Source of the DNA: Methanobacteriota archaeon
GTDB lineage: Archaea > Thermoplasmatota > Thermoplasmata > Methanomassiliicoccales > Methanomethylophilaceae
Assembly (NCBI GenBank): GCA_023402275.1
Contig: JAEXCH010000002.1
Span: 1 to 64,000, forward strand
Length of the DNA: 64,000 bases
Direction of reading: 5' to 3'
Shown here: positions 17,408 to 25,420 of the stretch, piece by piece
Layout: every line of letters begins with the position of its first letter
How positions within the stretch are numbered: position 1 is the first letter of the stretch
Notes under the pieces: generated by a model
What the model saw: only the letters and a program-made list of their open reading frames with translations
What the model was told of the DNA's origin: nothing
Database searches by the model: none
Made by a program: the position numbers and the translations under genes

Positions 17408-18469
17408 ATGTCAAAGATCAACGTTGCCGTTCTTGGGGCTACCGGACCGATAGGTCAAAGGTTCGTTCAAATGCTTGAGGATCACCCGTATTTCGAGATC
17501 GAAGGTATGTATGCATCCGAACGATCCGACGGAAAGAGATTCGGTGATGTGATCAAGGTAAGGGATCATGAATTCTCCGAAAATACTGTCAACACCAAGA
17601 TAAGGGCAATGAACATAGATCAGATATCCAAGAATGCCAGAATAGTTTTCTCAGGCATACCGTCCGATCTCGCCGGCCCAACTGAAACGTCATTGGCGGA
17701 GAAAGGTGTAGCAGTGTTCACCAATGCAGGGTCCCACCGTATGGACAAACACGTTCCGATAATGATACCTGAGATCAATGCGGACCATTCCTCCTCAATA
17801 GAATCACAGGACACCTACGGGAACGGGGGATTCATAGTCACAAATGCCAACTGTTCATCGACGGGGATAGCAATTCCCCTCTTCGCCATGGAAAAGAGTT
17901 TCGGACTCGACGAGGTATTCGTTTCAACCTATCAGGCACTTTCCGGTGCAGGATATCCAGGAGTGCCTTCATTGGATGCCGTGGGGAATGTCGTTCCTTT
18001 CATAGACAAGGAAGAGGAGAAGATGGAGATCGAACTTGCCAAGATACTCGGTAAGTACTCCAAGAACGGCTTCGAACCAGCCTCATTCAAGGTCATGGCG
18101 AACTGTGCCAGAGTACCTGTGGTGGATGGGCATCTGGAATCACTTGTCCTAAAACTGAAGGATTCTCCGGATATTGAAGGATTATCAAAGGCATTATCGA
18201 ATTTCAAGGGAGAGGCACAGAGGCTCTCGCTTCCGTCAGCACCTGTCCAACCTGTTATAGTAAGGTCTGAGGCGGACCGTCCACAGCCTATCTACGACGC
18301 TCTGGCAGGAAGTCCGGTCAGGGCAAGGGGCATGGCATCCACGGTCGGAAGGATAAGGCAGAGCAACGGATACTACAAGATGTTCGTCCTTTCCCACAAC
18401 ACCCTCAGAGGCGGTGCCGGAGGTTCTGTGCTGAATGCAGAACTGTTCAAGGCCAAAGGTCTGCTGTAA
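17408..18469 (+). CDS. asd: Aspartate-semialdehyde dehydrogenase
   Basis: Reduces aspartyl phosphate to aspartate semialdehyde for the threonine, methionine and lysine branches; in many archaea it also feeds the alternative shikimate route. 353 residues, normal for the archaeal type. The N-terminal NADP fold has NVAVLGATGPIGQRFVQML. The catalytic Cys is in TNANCSSTGIAIPL and the C-terminal half has the STYQALSGAGYPGV segment. The ATG at 17408 has GGAG 8 nt upstream; a more distal ATG at 17378 lacks one. Its stop codon touches a 16-bp palindrome (18469-18484). Confidence 0.94.
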   Translation: MSKINVAVLGATGPIGQRFVQMLEDHPYFEIEGMYASERSDGKRFGDVIKVRDHEFSENTVNTKIRAMNIDQISKNARIVFSGIPSDLAGPTETSLAEKGVAVFTNAGSHRMDKHVPIMIPEINADHSSSIESQDTYGNGGFIVTNANCSSTGIAIPLFAMEKSFGLDEVFVSTYQALSGAGYPGVPSLDAVGNVVPFIDKEEEKMEIELAKILGKYSKNGFEPASFKVMANCARVPVVDGHLESLVLKLKDSPDIEGLSKALSNFKGEAQRLSLPSAPVQPVIVRSEADRPQPIYDALAGSPVRARGMASTVGRIRQSNGYYKMFVLSHNTLRGGAGGSVLNAELFKAKGLL

Positions 18470-18484
18470 CGTTCCTAGGAACGT
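18469..18484. promoter_or_regulatory. 16-bp perfect palindrome between asd and hisG
   Basis: ACGTTCCTAGGAACGT reads the same on both strands. It begins on the last base of the asd stop codon and ends 20 bp before the hisG TATA box. It may be an operator for the his operon or, less likely, a terminator hairpin for asd (no T-run follows directly). Confidence 0.45.
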
Positions 18485-18503
18485 GAAAACCTTATCTACT
18501 ACC

Positions 18504-18513
18504 TTTTATATAG
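18504..18513 (+). promoter_or_regulatory. TATA box of the hisG operon
   Basis: TTTTATATAG is centred about 28 bp before the hisG ATG, predicting a leader of only a few nucleotides. Confidence 0.55.
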
Positions 18514-18535
18514 AAATGTAACAGAGGACATACCG

Positions 18536-19399
18536 ATGGCAATAAAGATGGCGATCCCTAACAAAGGAAGGCTCAACGAGAGGGCTGTGGAGCTCCTGTC
18601 CAAATCAGGAATAGATCTTGGAGAGGATTGGGGAAGGAAACTTTACATCAAGGCAAAGGAACAAGGCATTGAGATAATGTTCGTCCGTGCCCAGGACATC
18701 CCCGCCTTCATCGACTCAGGTGCCATAGACATTGGAATAACAGGCGAGGACATGGTAGCAGAGTCGGGGTATGAACTCAAGAAACTCATGGACCTTGAAT
18801 TCGGAATCTGCCGTCTTTCCATTGCCGCTCCGGAATCCTCAGGGATCAAGAGCATCGATGATGTCCCCAAGGGGGCCAGAATAGCCACTTCATTCCCTAA
18901 CCTTACAAAAAGATTCTTTGCATCGAAAGGAAAGGATGTCACAATAATAGAGATATCCGGTGCGGCAGAGATAATGCCTTATCTCGGTATATCGGATCTC
19001 ATTTCTGATCTGGTAGCTTCGGGATCCACCCTAAAGATGAACAGATTAATGGAAATAGCAAAGATCATTGATTCTCAGGCAGCGATATTCACATCGGAAT
19101 CTTCCTTCAAGGAGAAGGGGAGCGAGATGGCAGATGTCGTCGATTCCATCAAAAGCGTTATGTCCGCAGAGGACAGGAAATACCTCATGGCGGATGTCCC
19201 CAAAGATAAACTGGAACAGGTTCAAAAGATGCTTCCGGGAATAGGAGGGCCGACTGTCCTGAACATAGCCGGTAACGACCAGATGGTCGCAGTACATGTC
19301 GTTGTATGTTCCAAGGATGTCTACAAAGCTGTCAATGACCTAAAGAGACTCGGAGCAAAGGGCATACTATCACTTTCGATAGACAGGCTGGTGGAATGA
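18536..19399 (+). CDS. hisG: ATP phosphoribosyltransferase, long form
   Basis: Catalyses the first step of histidine synthesis, from ATP and PRPP. At 287 residues it is the long, self-regulated HisG type with a C-terminal ACT-like domain (about 215-287), so no HisZ is needed. The N terminus has MAIPNKGRLNERAVELLSKSG and the phosphate-binding part has the ASGSTLKMN segment (about 163-171). It is the first gene of hisG-hisC-hisH-hisA; the stop overlaps the hisC ATG (ATGA). Histidine feedback is expected from the family. Confidence 0.95.
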   Translation: MAIKMAIPNKGRLNERAVELLSKSGIDLGEDWGRKLYIKAKEQGIEIMFVRAQDIPAFIDSGAIDIGITGEDMVAESGYELKKLMDLEFGICRLSIAAPESSGIKSIDDVPKGARIATSFPNLTKRFFASKGKDVTIIEISGAAEIMPYLGISDLISDLVASGSTLKMNRLMEIAKIIDSQAAIFTSESSFKEKGSEMADVVDSIKSVMSAEDRKYLMADVPKDKLEQVQKMLPGIGGPTVLNIAGNDQMVAVHVVVCSKDVYKAVNDLKRLGAKGILSLSIDRLVE

Positions 19400-20451
19400 T
19401 GGTCTTAAGGGACATCATGAGAAGCACGACAAGGGGCTTCAAGAGATACTACAGCCCGGAGATAAAGGGGGAATTGAGACTCGATACAAACACCAACGTT
19501 CTGGGATCCAATCCTGCTGCGGTCAAGTTCCTTAAGGAACAGCAGCTGGACCTGAACGATTATCCCAGCACATACTCGGATGGTCTGAGGGAGGCATTAG
19601 GTGAGCTCTATCACCTGGATCAGGAGAATTTCGTTGTCGGAAGCGGTTCCGATGAGATGCTTGACGTATCGTTCAAGACCTTCACTGAGTGGGGGGACAA
19701 TTGTCTTGTCCCATATCCTTCATACTCCCTATACGATTATTTCGCACAGATGAACGGAGGTAAGGTCATATTGACCGAACTGACGGATGATTTCCAGCCC
19801 AATGTCGAAGAGATATTATCCTCGAATGCTAAGATCGTGATCCTTTCATCGCCCAACAATCCTACTGGCAACTCATACAGCACAAAGGCCATAGAGGAGA
19901 TACTCAAGGGATTCAAAGGCATGGTCATCGTCGATGAGGCATATGGTGAATATTCAGGGAAATCGATGATACCTCGGATCAAGGAGTTCGAGAATCTTAT
20001 CATCCTGAGGACATTCTCCAAAGCTTATGCCATGGCTGCATTGAGGATAGGTTATGCAATAACCAACACCGACCTCGCAGATATGATGAATTCCGTGAAG
20101 ATACCATATTCACTCAACAGCATCAGCGAAGGTGCCGCAATAGCCGCAGTGAAGGATCAGGACTTCATAAGAAGAAGCAAGGAGATGGTCTTCGCTGAAC
20201 GACCAAAACTCTCTAAGGGCCTATCAAAACTCGGTTTCGAACCCTATCCTTCGGATTCTAACTTCATACTTGCAAGATCGCCTATCGATCATGTTGCAGT
20301 GGTACGGGGACTCAAGGAAAGAGGTATCCTGATAAGGGACTTCGGAAGCAAGAGGCGGATGGAGAATTGTGTCAGATTCACGGTCGGGACAGAGGAGATG
20401 AACACAAAGGTCCTAAATGCCTTGAGTGATATCCTGGAGGCATCGAAGTGA
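19396..20451 (+). CDS. hisC: Histidinol-phosphate aminotransferase
   Basis: A PLP enzyme converting imidazole acetol phosphate to histidinol phosphate. 351 residues of fold-type I aminotransferase: substrate part RLDTNTNVLGSNP, VGSGSDEMLDV (PLP phosphate region), SSPNNPTGNSYS, VDEAYGEYSG, and the PLP lysine in TFSKAYAMAALRIGYAI. It overlaps hisG by four bases and hisH by four. A distinct homologue, the CobD-type decarboxylase, lies at 36270-37379. Confidence 0.93.
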   Translation: MMVLRDIMRSTTRGFKRYYSPEIKGELRLDTNTNVLGSNPAAVKFLKEQQLDLNDYPSTYSDGLREALGELYHLDQENFVVGSGSDEMLDVSFKTFTEWGDNCLVPYPSYSLYDYFAQMNGGKVILTELTDDFQPNVEEILSSNAKIVILSSPNNPTGNSYSTKAIEEILKGFKGMVIVDEAYGEYSGKSMIPRIKEFENLIILRTFSKAYAMAALRIGYAITNTDLADMMNSVKIPYSLNSISEGAAIAAVKDQDFIRRSKEMVFAERPKLSKGLSKLGFEPYPSDSNFILARSPIDHVAVVRGLKERGILIRDFGSKRRMENCVRFTVGTEEMNTKVLNALSDILEASK

Positions 20452-21047
20452 AGGTCACCATCGCCGATTACGGCGTGGGGAACCTTCACTCAGTAAAGAA
20501 AGCATTTGAGAAGAACGGATCAGCGGTCACGATCTCAAATGATGTCAGTAAGATACTTGACGCAGAATGCATAATATTCCCGGGCGTGGGGGCATTTGAT
20601 GTGACAATGGAGAAACTCCAGCCTTATCGTGAGGAGATCAGGGACAGATTGTTATCAGGCGTCCCGGCCTTGGGCATATGCATAGGCGCACAGATACTGT
20701 TCGATTCCAGCGAGGAGGGGAGTTCAGAAGGATTGGGAGTATTCAGAGGAAGGATCACAAAGCTGGCCGCATCCCGTGTACCTCACATGGGATGGAATTC
20801 GGTCATAACCGTCGACCCTTTGATGGATGGCATAAACGATAGACAATTCTATTTCGCACATTCTTATAGATGTTCCGCGGAGGATGCAAATGATGTCGCA
20901 GGTACCACCGAGTACGAAGGGATCGAGTTCCCATCATTCTTCAGGAAATCTAATGTCTACGGAACACAGTTCCATCCTGAGAAAAGTTCCACTTCCGGAT
21001 TACAATTCATAAGGAACTTCATCGACTTTGCAGAGGAGAATCAATGA
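20448..21047 (+). CDS. hisH: Imidazole glycerol phosphate synthase, glutaminase subunit
   Basis: Supplies ammonia to HisF. 199 residues of class I amidotransferase: VGNLHSVKKAFEKNG, the nucleophile Cys in LGICIGAQILFDSSEEG, and the His/Glu pair in GTQFHPEKSS. The start is GTG at 20448, overlapping the hisC TGA; GGAGG lies 7 nt upstream and supports it. Its partner HisF is encoded separately at 23280. Confidence 0.95.
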   Translation: MKVTIADYGVGNLHSVKKAFEKNGSAVTISNDVSKILDAECIIFPGVGAFDVTMEKLQPYREEIRDRLLSGVPALGICIGAQILFDSSEEGSSEGLGVFRGRITKLAASRVPHMGWNSVITVDPLMDGINDRQFYFAHSYRCSAEDANDVAGTTEYEGIEFPSFFRKSNVYGTQFHPEKSSTSGLQFIRNFIDFAEENQ

Positions 21048-21757
21048 TAGTGATACCTGCAGTGGATGTCCTTGACCACAATGTGGTTCAATTGGTGGGA
21101 GGGGAGATAGGCAACAGGAAGATCACTCTGGACGACCCGTTCCGTGTGGCGATGTCCTGGATCGATAAGGGTGCAAAATATCTTCATCTTGTAGATCTGG
21201 ATGGGGCATTCGGGAAAGGGAATAATCTTGATGTCTTCAAAAGGATAATCAGAGATTCAGGGGTTCCTGTGCAGATCGGAGGAGGGATACGTTCGGATGA
21301 TACCGTTGAAGAACTGATCTCTGCAGGGGATGACAGGATAATTGTCGGCACCAAAGCGATAAAGGAACCTGAATGGCTCGAAAGGATGGCTTACAAATAT
21401 CCAAACAAAATGGTTCTTGGAATGGACACGAAGGATGGCCTGCTTGCAATAAACGGGTGGCAGGGGGCATCCGAGATCACTGTTGAGGGAATGTTCGATA
21501 TCATAAGGGATATGCCTCTGGGGGGTGTGTTGAACACCAACGTAAGTGTAGAAGGTCAGATGAAAGGGATCGATATCGACCAAGCCACCGATTTCATATC
21601 CAAATGTCCGCATGGGGTGATATCCTCCGGAGGCATAACATCCAAGGAGGATTGTGAAACGCTCGGTGAACTTGGGGCAATAGGGGCTGTTGTTGGTTTG
21701 GCGGCATATACCGAGAGAATAAGACCATGGGAGTGGAACACTCCCTGGGAATCTTAA
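21044..21757 (+). CDS. hisA: ProFAR isomerase (HisA)
   Basis: Isomerises ProFAR to PRFAR. A (beta/alpha)8 barrel of 237 residues with the two-fold HisA/HisF pattern: VIPAVDVLDHNVVQLVGG (first catalytic Asp), LHLVDLDGAFGKGNN, VQIGGGIRS, and MDTKDGLLAINGWQ in the second half (Asp). It overlaps hisH by four bases and is last in the first his operon; its stop overlaps the convergent membrane-protein gene. Confidence 0.94.
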   Translation: MIVIPAVDVLDHNVVQLVGGEIGNRKITLDDPFRVAMSWIDKGAKYLHLVDLDGAFGKGNNLDVFKRIIRDSGVPVQIGGGIRSDDTVEELISAGDDRIIVGTKAIKEPEWLERMAYKYPNKMVLGMDTKDGLLAINGWQGASEITVEGMFDIIRDMPLGGVLNTNVSVEGQMKGIDIDQATDFISKCPHGVISSGGITSKEDCETLGELGAIGAVVGLAAYTERIRPWEWNTPWES

Positions 21758-22632
21758 ACTGTTATCCTTTCCTTAAGTTCAGTGAACAGATCCTGTGTCT
21801 CTTTATCGGAGGCTTGATTGAACGCATAGTATTCGCTGTCAACCATGATGACGATGCACGGTTTCACCTTTGCATAGGATGCCAATTCATAGTTACCGAA
21901 CTGTGAGTTTTGGAACTTTCCGCTCTTTATCGTGGACGTTCCGTATCCCATCTTACGTTTGCCCTTATCAAAATCCTCATCCAGATAGAACTGTTCTATA
22001 TCAGAGTAAACAAATGTATGGTCGAACATCGGCCCCACGACCGTGAAGTTCTCTTCATCGAGTGTTATACCGATCTGACCATCGGTACTTATGCTGGATG
22101 CTGCATAGCTTACCGGTATCGTTGCAAGAGCGAATATTATCACAACAGCAGCAACGCTCCCTTTAGATGGGAATGTAGGGGCCTGGTATCTCCATTTCTC
22201 TTCGAAACTCTTATTAGACACCAGAACAACGGCATAGATGACAATTATCAAACATACCACTGTGCCTATAACCATACCTATTAAGCCGTACGCAAAATCC
22301 TTTCCTAATCCATAGAACAGCAGTGAGACCCCTATCATTATGGCAGTGATGGATAATGTCAAGGCCATACCCACAACTCTAGTCCCTTGTGTTTTGGTGT
22401 TCTCACTCATCTTGGTCCAATCGGGACCGTTTATCCATCTGTGACCATTACCAGTGGCCCACATATATATGCCGGCCATCACGCACGGGAAGAATGCATA
22501 CAATAGTATGACATTCATCATTACACTGAATCCATCGATATTTCTGTTGATCATCAATGATATCATCAACGTTACAGTAGGGATTATGAATGCCACTGCT
22601 GCATATGGTTTCCAGGATCCGGTATCGCTCAC
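21754..22632 (-). CDS. Membrane protein with PH-like C-terminal domain, function unknown
   Basis: 292 residues. Two N-terminal helices (about 10-60) resemble DUF3784-type proteins, two more lie at about 85-145, and a fifth (AAVVIIFALATIPVSYAAS) precedes an extracytoplasmic or cytoplasmic beta-rich domain of about 100 residues (GQIGITLDEENFTVVGPMFDHTFVYSDIEQF...). That pattern is typical of bacterial PH-like domains. The start is GTG at 22632, with a TATA box 25 bp upstream. It interrupts the histidine genes on the opposite strand; no link to histidine is visible. Confidence 0.6.
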   Translation of the reverse strand: MSDTGSWKPYAAVAFIIPTVTLMISLMINRNIDGFSVMMNVILLYAFFPCVMAGIYMWATGNGHRWINGPDWTKMSENTKTQGTRVVGMALTLSITAIMIGVSLLFYGLGKDFAYGLIGMVIGTVVCLIIVIYAVVLVSNKSFEEKWRYQAPTFPSKGSVAAVVIIFALATIPVSYAASSISTDGQIGITLDEENFTVVGPMFDHTFVYSDIEQFYLDEDFDKGKRKMGYGTSTIKSGKFQNSQFGNYELASYAKVKPCIVIMVDSEYYAFNQASDKETQDLFTELKERITV

Positions 22633-22652
22633 GATCGAGGATTAACGATATC

Positions 22653-22662
22653 GAATATAAGC
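22653..22662 (-). promoter_or_regulatory. TATA box of the membrane-protein gene
   Basis: On the minus strand GCTTATATTC is centred 25 bp before the GTG start at 22632, supporting that GTG as a leaderless start. Confidence 0.5.
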
Positions 22663-22695
22663 ATGACCCTTGTTCCGAATTGTTCCATTTCAAGA

Positions 22696-22709
22696 ATAAT
22701 TATTATAGG
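22696..22709 (+). promoter_or_regulatory. TATA box of the hisB operon
   Basis: AATAATTATTATAG is centred about 26 bp before the hisB ATG, giving a leaderless second his transcript independent of hisG. Confidence 0.5.
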
Positions 22710-22728
22710 CTTATGATGTATCATTTGA

Positions 22729-23280
22729 ATGATGACAGCAAGGGCAGCAGAGTTGGAACGCAAGACCCGTGAGACCGATATCTCTATAGAACTGAACATC
22801 GATGGCAAAGGGAACTTTGATGTTGAGTGCGATATACAGTTCCTAAAGCACATGGTCGAGACCTTGGCAAGATACGGATCATTCGACATCAAAATGAAGG
22901 CTACAGGGGACAACGACCACCACTTGATAGAGGATGTCGCTATAGCTCTTGGAACAGCTTTCAGGAAAGCACTTGATGATTCCCCTGTTGAAAGGATGTC
23001 AACGGTCATCCTTCCAATGGATGATGCATTGGTGATGGTATCAGTGGACATAATAGATCGTCCATTCGCCGATATAGATTGCGAGGACCAGCTCTATCAC
23101 CACTTCCTAAGGAGTTTTGCCATGTCATCAGGCATAACATTGCACACGGTCAACATCAGAGGATTCGATGACCACCACATGATAGAGGCCACATTCAAGG
23201 CATTGGGTAAAGCACTGAGAAATTCTGTCGTACCAAGAAACACTGAACTGAGTACCAAGGACAGACCGCGGGTGAACTGA
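22729..23280 (+). CDS. hisB: Imidazoleglycerol-phosphate dehydratase
   Basis: A Mn-dependent dehydratase giving imidazole acetol phosphate. 183 residues, a stand-alone monofunctional HisB. The paired histidine-rich motifs of the family are present: FLKHMVETLARYG, DNDHHLIEDVAIALG, then YHHFLRSFAMSSG and FDDHHMIEATFKALGKALR. N-terminal RAAELERKTRETDISIELN is standard. Either of two tandem ATGs may be used. The stop overlaps the hisF start (TGATG). Confidence 0.95.
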   Translation: MMTARAAELERKTRETDISIELNIDGKGNFDVECDIQFLKHMVETLARYGSFDIKMKATGDNDHHLIEDVAIALGTAFRKALDDSPVERMSTVILPMDDALVMVSVDIIDRPFADIDCEDQLYHHFLRSFAMSSGITLHTVNIRGFDDHHMIEATFKALGKALRNSVVPRNTELSTKDRPRVN

Positions 23281-24032
23281 TGCTGACAAAAAGGATCATA
23301 CCCTGCCTTGATGTCAAGAACGGCAAGGTCGTAAAAGGAGTGAACTTCATTGATCTGAAGGACCTCGGTTCCCCTCCGCTGCTTGCCCAGGAGTACAGCG
23401 AACAAGGGGCTGACGAGATCACATTCCTTGACATAGCCGCATCATTGGAATACAGACAGACGACATTGGACCTTGTGTCCGAGACGGCACAGAGGGTCTT
23501 TGTCCCACTGACGGTGGGAGGCGGGATCAGAACAGCGGATGACATGCATGATGCTCTTAACGCAGGTGCGGATAAGGTCTCAGTGAACTCTGCCGCGATC
23601 AATAACCCAGAGATAATATCCGAATCCGCAGAAAGATTCGGAAGACAATGCGTTGTGATTGCCATAGATGCCAAGAGGGTTGACGATCACTGGGAGGTTT
23701 TCTCCCACGGAGGTACCAAACCAACAGGTCTCGATGCCATAGATTGGGCAAAGAAGGCAGAGGACCTGGGAGCAGGAGAGATATTGCTGACCTCCATAGA
23801 TGCGGATGGTGTGAAGGACGGATACGACATACCATTGAACAATGCGATAGCTGACGAGGTGGGGATCCCCGTCATAGCGTCAGGAGGATGCGGAAGGATG
23901 GAACATTTCTACGAGGTCTTCACACAGACGAACGTATCTGCAGCATTGGCGGCCTCGGTGTTCCACTACAAACAATTCACTGTCGGAGAGGTCAGAGAAT
24001 ACCTCAAGGACAAAGGAGTTCCGGTAAGATGA
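23280..24032 (+). CDS. hisF: Imidazole glycerol phosphate synthase, cyclase subunit
   Basis: The cyclase half of IGP synthase, working with HisH. 250 residues with LTKRIIPCLDVKNGKVVKGV (catalytic Asp11), FLDIAAS, VPLTVGGGIRTADD, KVSVNSAAI and the second catalytic Asp in SIDADGVKDGYDIPL. Translationally coupled to hisB and to hisIE (ATGA). Confidence 0.95.
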   Translation: MLTKRIIPCLDVKNGKVVKGVNFIDLKDLGSPPLLAQEYSEQGADEITFLDIAASLEYRQTTLDLVSETAQRVFVPLTVGGGIRTADDMHDALNAGADKVSVNSAAINNPEIISESAERFGRQCVVIAIDAKRVDDHWEVFSHGGTKPTGLDAIDWAKKAEDLGAGEILLTSIDADGVKDGYDIPLNNAIADEVGIPVIASGGCGRMEHFYEVFTQTNVSAALAASVFHYKQFTVGEVREYLKDKGVPVR

Positions 24033-24631
24033 CCCCCTTGAAGTATGATAAGGATGGACTTATTCCAGTTGTGGTCCAAGACCACATAACGAACGAGATA
24101 CTGATGGTAGCGTGGGCGAATGAAGAAGCATTCAAACTCATGATGGATACTGGTTATACCCACTTCTGGTCAAGGAGCAGGCAGAAGCTTTGGAAGAAGG
24201 GAGAGGAATCCGGACATGTTCAGGAGATAGTCTCCATACAATTGGACTGCGACTCGGATACATTACTGGCAAGAGTGAGGCAGATCGGCCCTGCCTGCCA
24301 CACTGGATCTCCTTCGTGTTTCTCAGAAGTGATATACGGATCCACGGAAGGCACCATGGACATAATCCCGAAACTCAAAAGGACAATAGAGGATAGGTTG
24401 GAGAATCCTGTTGAAGGGAGCTACACCTGCCAACTGTTCGCAGATGAGAACAAGATGTGCAAGAAGATAGTCGAAGAGGCGGGAGAGGTCATCCTTGCGA
24501 TCAAGGATAAGGATGAGAACGAAATGGCCTGGGAACTTGCCGATCTCATCTATCACACAATGGTCGCGATAACTAAAACAGGACTTCCAATGGAGAAAGT
24601 ATACGAGAAACTGGAGGAGAGAAGGAAATGA
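24029..24631 (+). CDS. hisIE: Bifunctional phosphoribosyl-AMP cyclohydrolase / phosphoribosyl-ATP pyrophosphatase
   Basis: Fuses steps 2 and 3 of histidine synthesis. The 200 residues divide into HisI (about 1-110: VVQDHITNEILMVAWANEEA, FWSRSRQKLWKKGEESGH, metal Cys in DCDSDT and ACHTGSPSCF) and HisE (about 110-200: EEAGEVILAIKD, ELADLIYH). I start it at the ATG 24029, which overlaps the hisF stop; longer in-frame extensions would overlap hisF by 140 bp. HisI and HisE are separate in many archaea, so the fusion is worth noting. Confidence 0.93.
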   Translation: MTPLKYDKDGLIPVVVQDHITNEILMVAWANEEAFKLMMDTGYTHFWSRSRQKLWKKGEESGHVQEIVSIQLDCDSDTLLARVRQIGPACHTGSPSCFSEVIYGSTEGTMDIIPKLKRTIEDRLENPVEGSYTCQLFADENKMCKKIVEEAGEVILAIKDKDENEMAWELADLIYHTMVAITKTGLPMEKVYEKLEERRK

Positions 24632-25281
24632 GGATCGACCTCCACACCCACACATTCTTCAGCGACGGAGAGCTAATACCGTCTGAACTCGCACGCCGTG
24701 CAATGTACCTGAAACATGATGCTCTGGCAATAACGGATCATGTCGACATGACTAACATTGAGATCGTTGTTCCCAACATAGTCAAAGCGGCGGAGCTTAG
24801 CAGCGACTATCTTCCTGTCATACCCGGTGTCGAACTGACATACGTTCCTCCGTCAAAGATCGAATACTATGCCAAGAAAGCAAAGGAACTTGGTGCAGAG
24901 ATCGTGGTCGTCCACGGAGAGACCGTGGTGGAACCTGTTCCTCCGAAGACCAATCTGGAAGCAGTAAGAAGCCCTCACGTCGACATACTGGCACATCCCG
25001 GACTCATAACAGAGGAAGAAGCACGTTTAGCAGCCTCCAATGACGTCATACTTGAGATAAGCGGCAGAGCAGGACACAGTCTTACTAATGGACATGTAGC
25101 GAGCATGGCAAGGAAGGTTGGGACAAAATTGGTGATCAATTCAGATGCCCATGCCCCGGATAACCTGATGGATGAGAAAGCGGCATTGACAGTTGCATTG
25201 GGCGCCGGACTCACAGAAGATGAGGCGAAGAAGGCATTGAATGATGTTCCTTACGATCTCATCAAACATCTGATGAAATAA
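24628..25281 (+). CDS. PHP-domain phosphoesterase, probable histidinol-phosphate phosphatase
   Basis: 217 residues with the PHP metal-binding motifs HTHTFFSDGE (start), ITDHVDM, VVHGETV, ILAHPGLI and INSDAHAPD (end). Four-base overlap with hisIE places it in the his operon, and no other HisN-type phosphatase is present here, so it most likely supplies the histidinol-phosphatase step. RNase P p30 shares a PHP-like fold, but the intact metal ligands and his context argue against it. hisD is not in the window. Confidence 0.8.
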   Translation: MRIDLHTHTFFSDGELIPSELARRAMYLKHDALAITDHVDMTNIEIVVPNIVKAAELSSDYLPVIPGVELTYVPPSKIEYYAKKAKELGAEIVVVHGETVVEPVPPKTNLEAVRSPHVDILAHPGLITEEEARLAASNDVILEISGRAGHSLTNGHVASMARKVGTKLVINSDAHAPDNLMDEKAALTVALGAGLTEDEAKKALNDVPYDLIKHLMK

Positions 25282-25400
25282 ATTTGCGATACGTTGCAAA
25301 TTTCTTACAATTTTTTATAAAATTTGCAGTGCATTGAAAGTTTTTTATTTTTTAAGATAAAGTTTACAGTGCATTGCAAATTCTTTATATCTACTGATGC
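25281..25400 (+). repeat. Three 40-bp tandem repeats upstream of the DUF4143-type ATPase
   Basis: Units start at 25281, 25321 and 25361, an exact 40-bp period. Each opens with about 27 conserved bases built on A(A/G)TTTGC or TTTAC, then GTGCATTG or similar and GCAAATT. Unit 1 contains the dyad AATTTGC...GCAAATT; units 2 and 3 keep the left arm and a degraded right arm. The third unit abuts the likely TATA box TTCTTTATATC (25381-25391). Forty bp is close to four helical turns, so all units face the same side of the DNA: operator- or iteron-like. Confidence 0.8.
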
Positions 25401-25420
25401 ACATATGTGAAGTGGAACAA

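Noticed and set aside
25281..25400. CRISPR array
   Set aside because: The 40-bp units are contiguous and each differs throughout its 3' part; there is no repeat-spacer alternation and no cas gene nearby.
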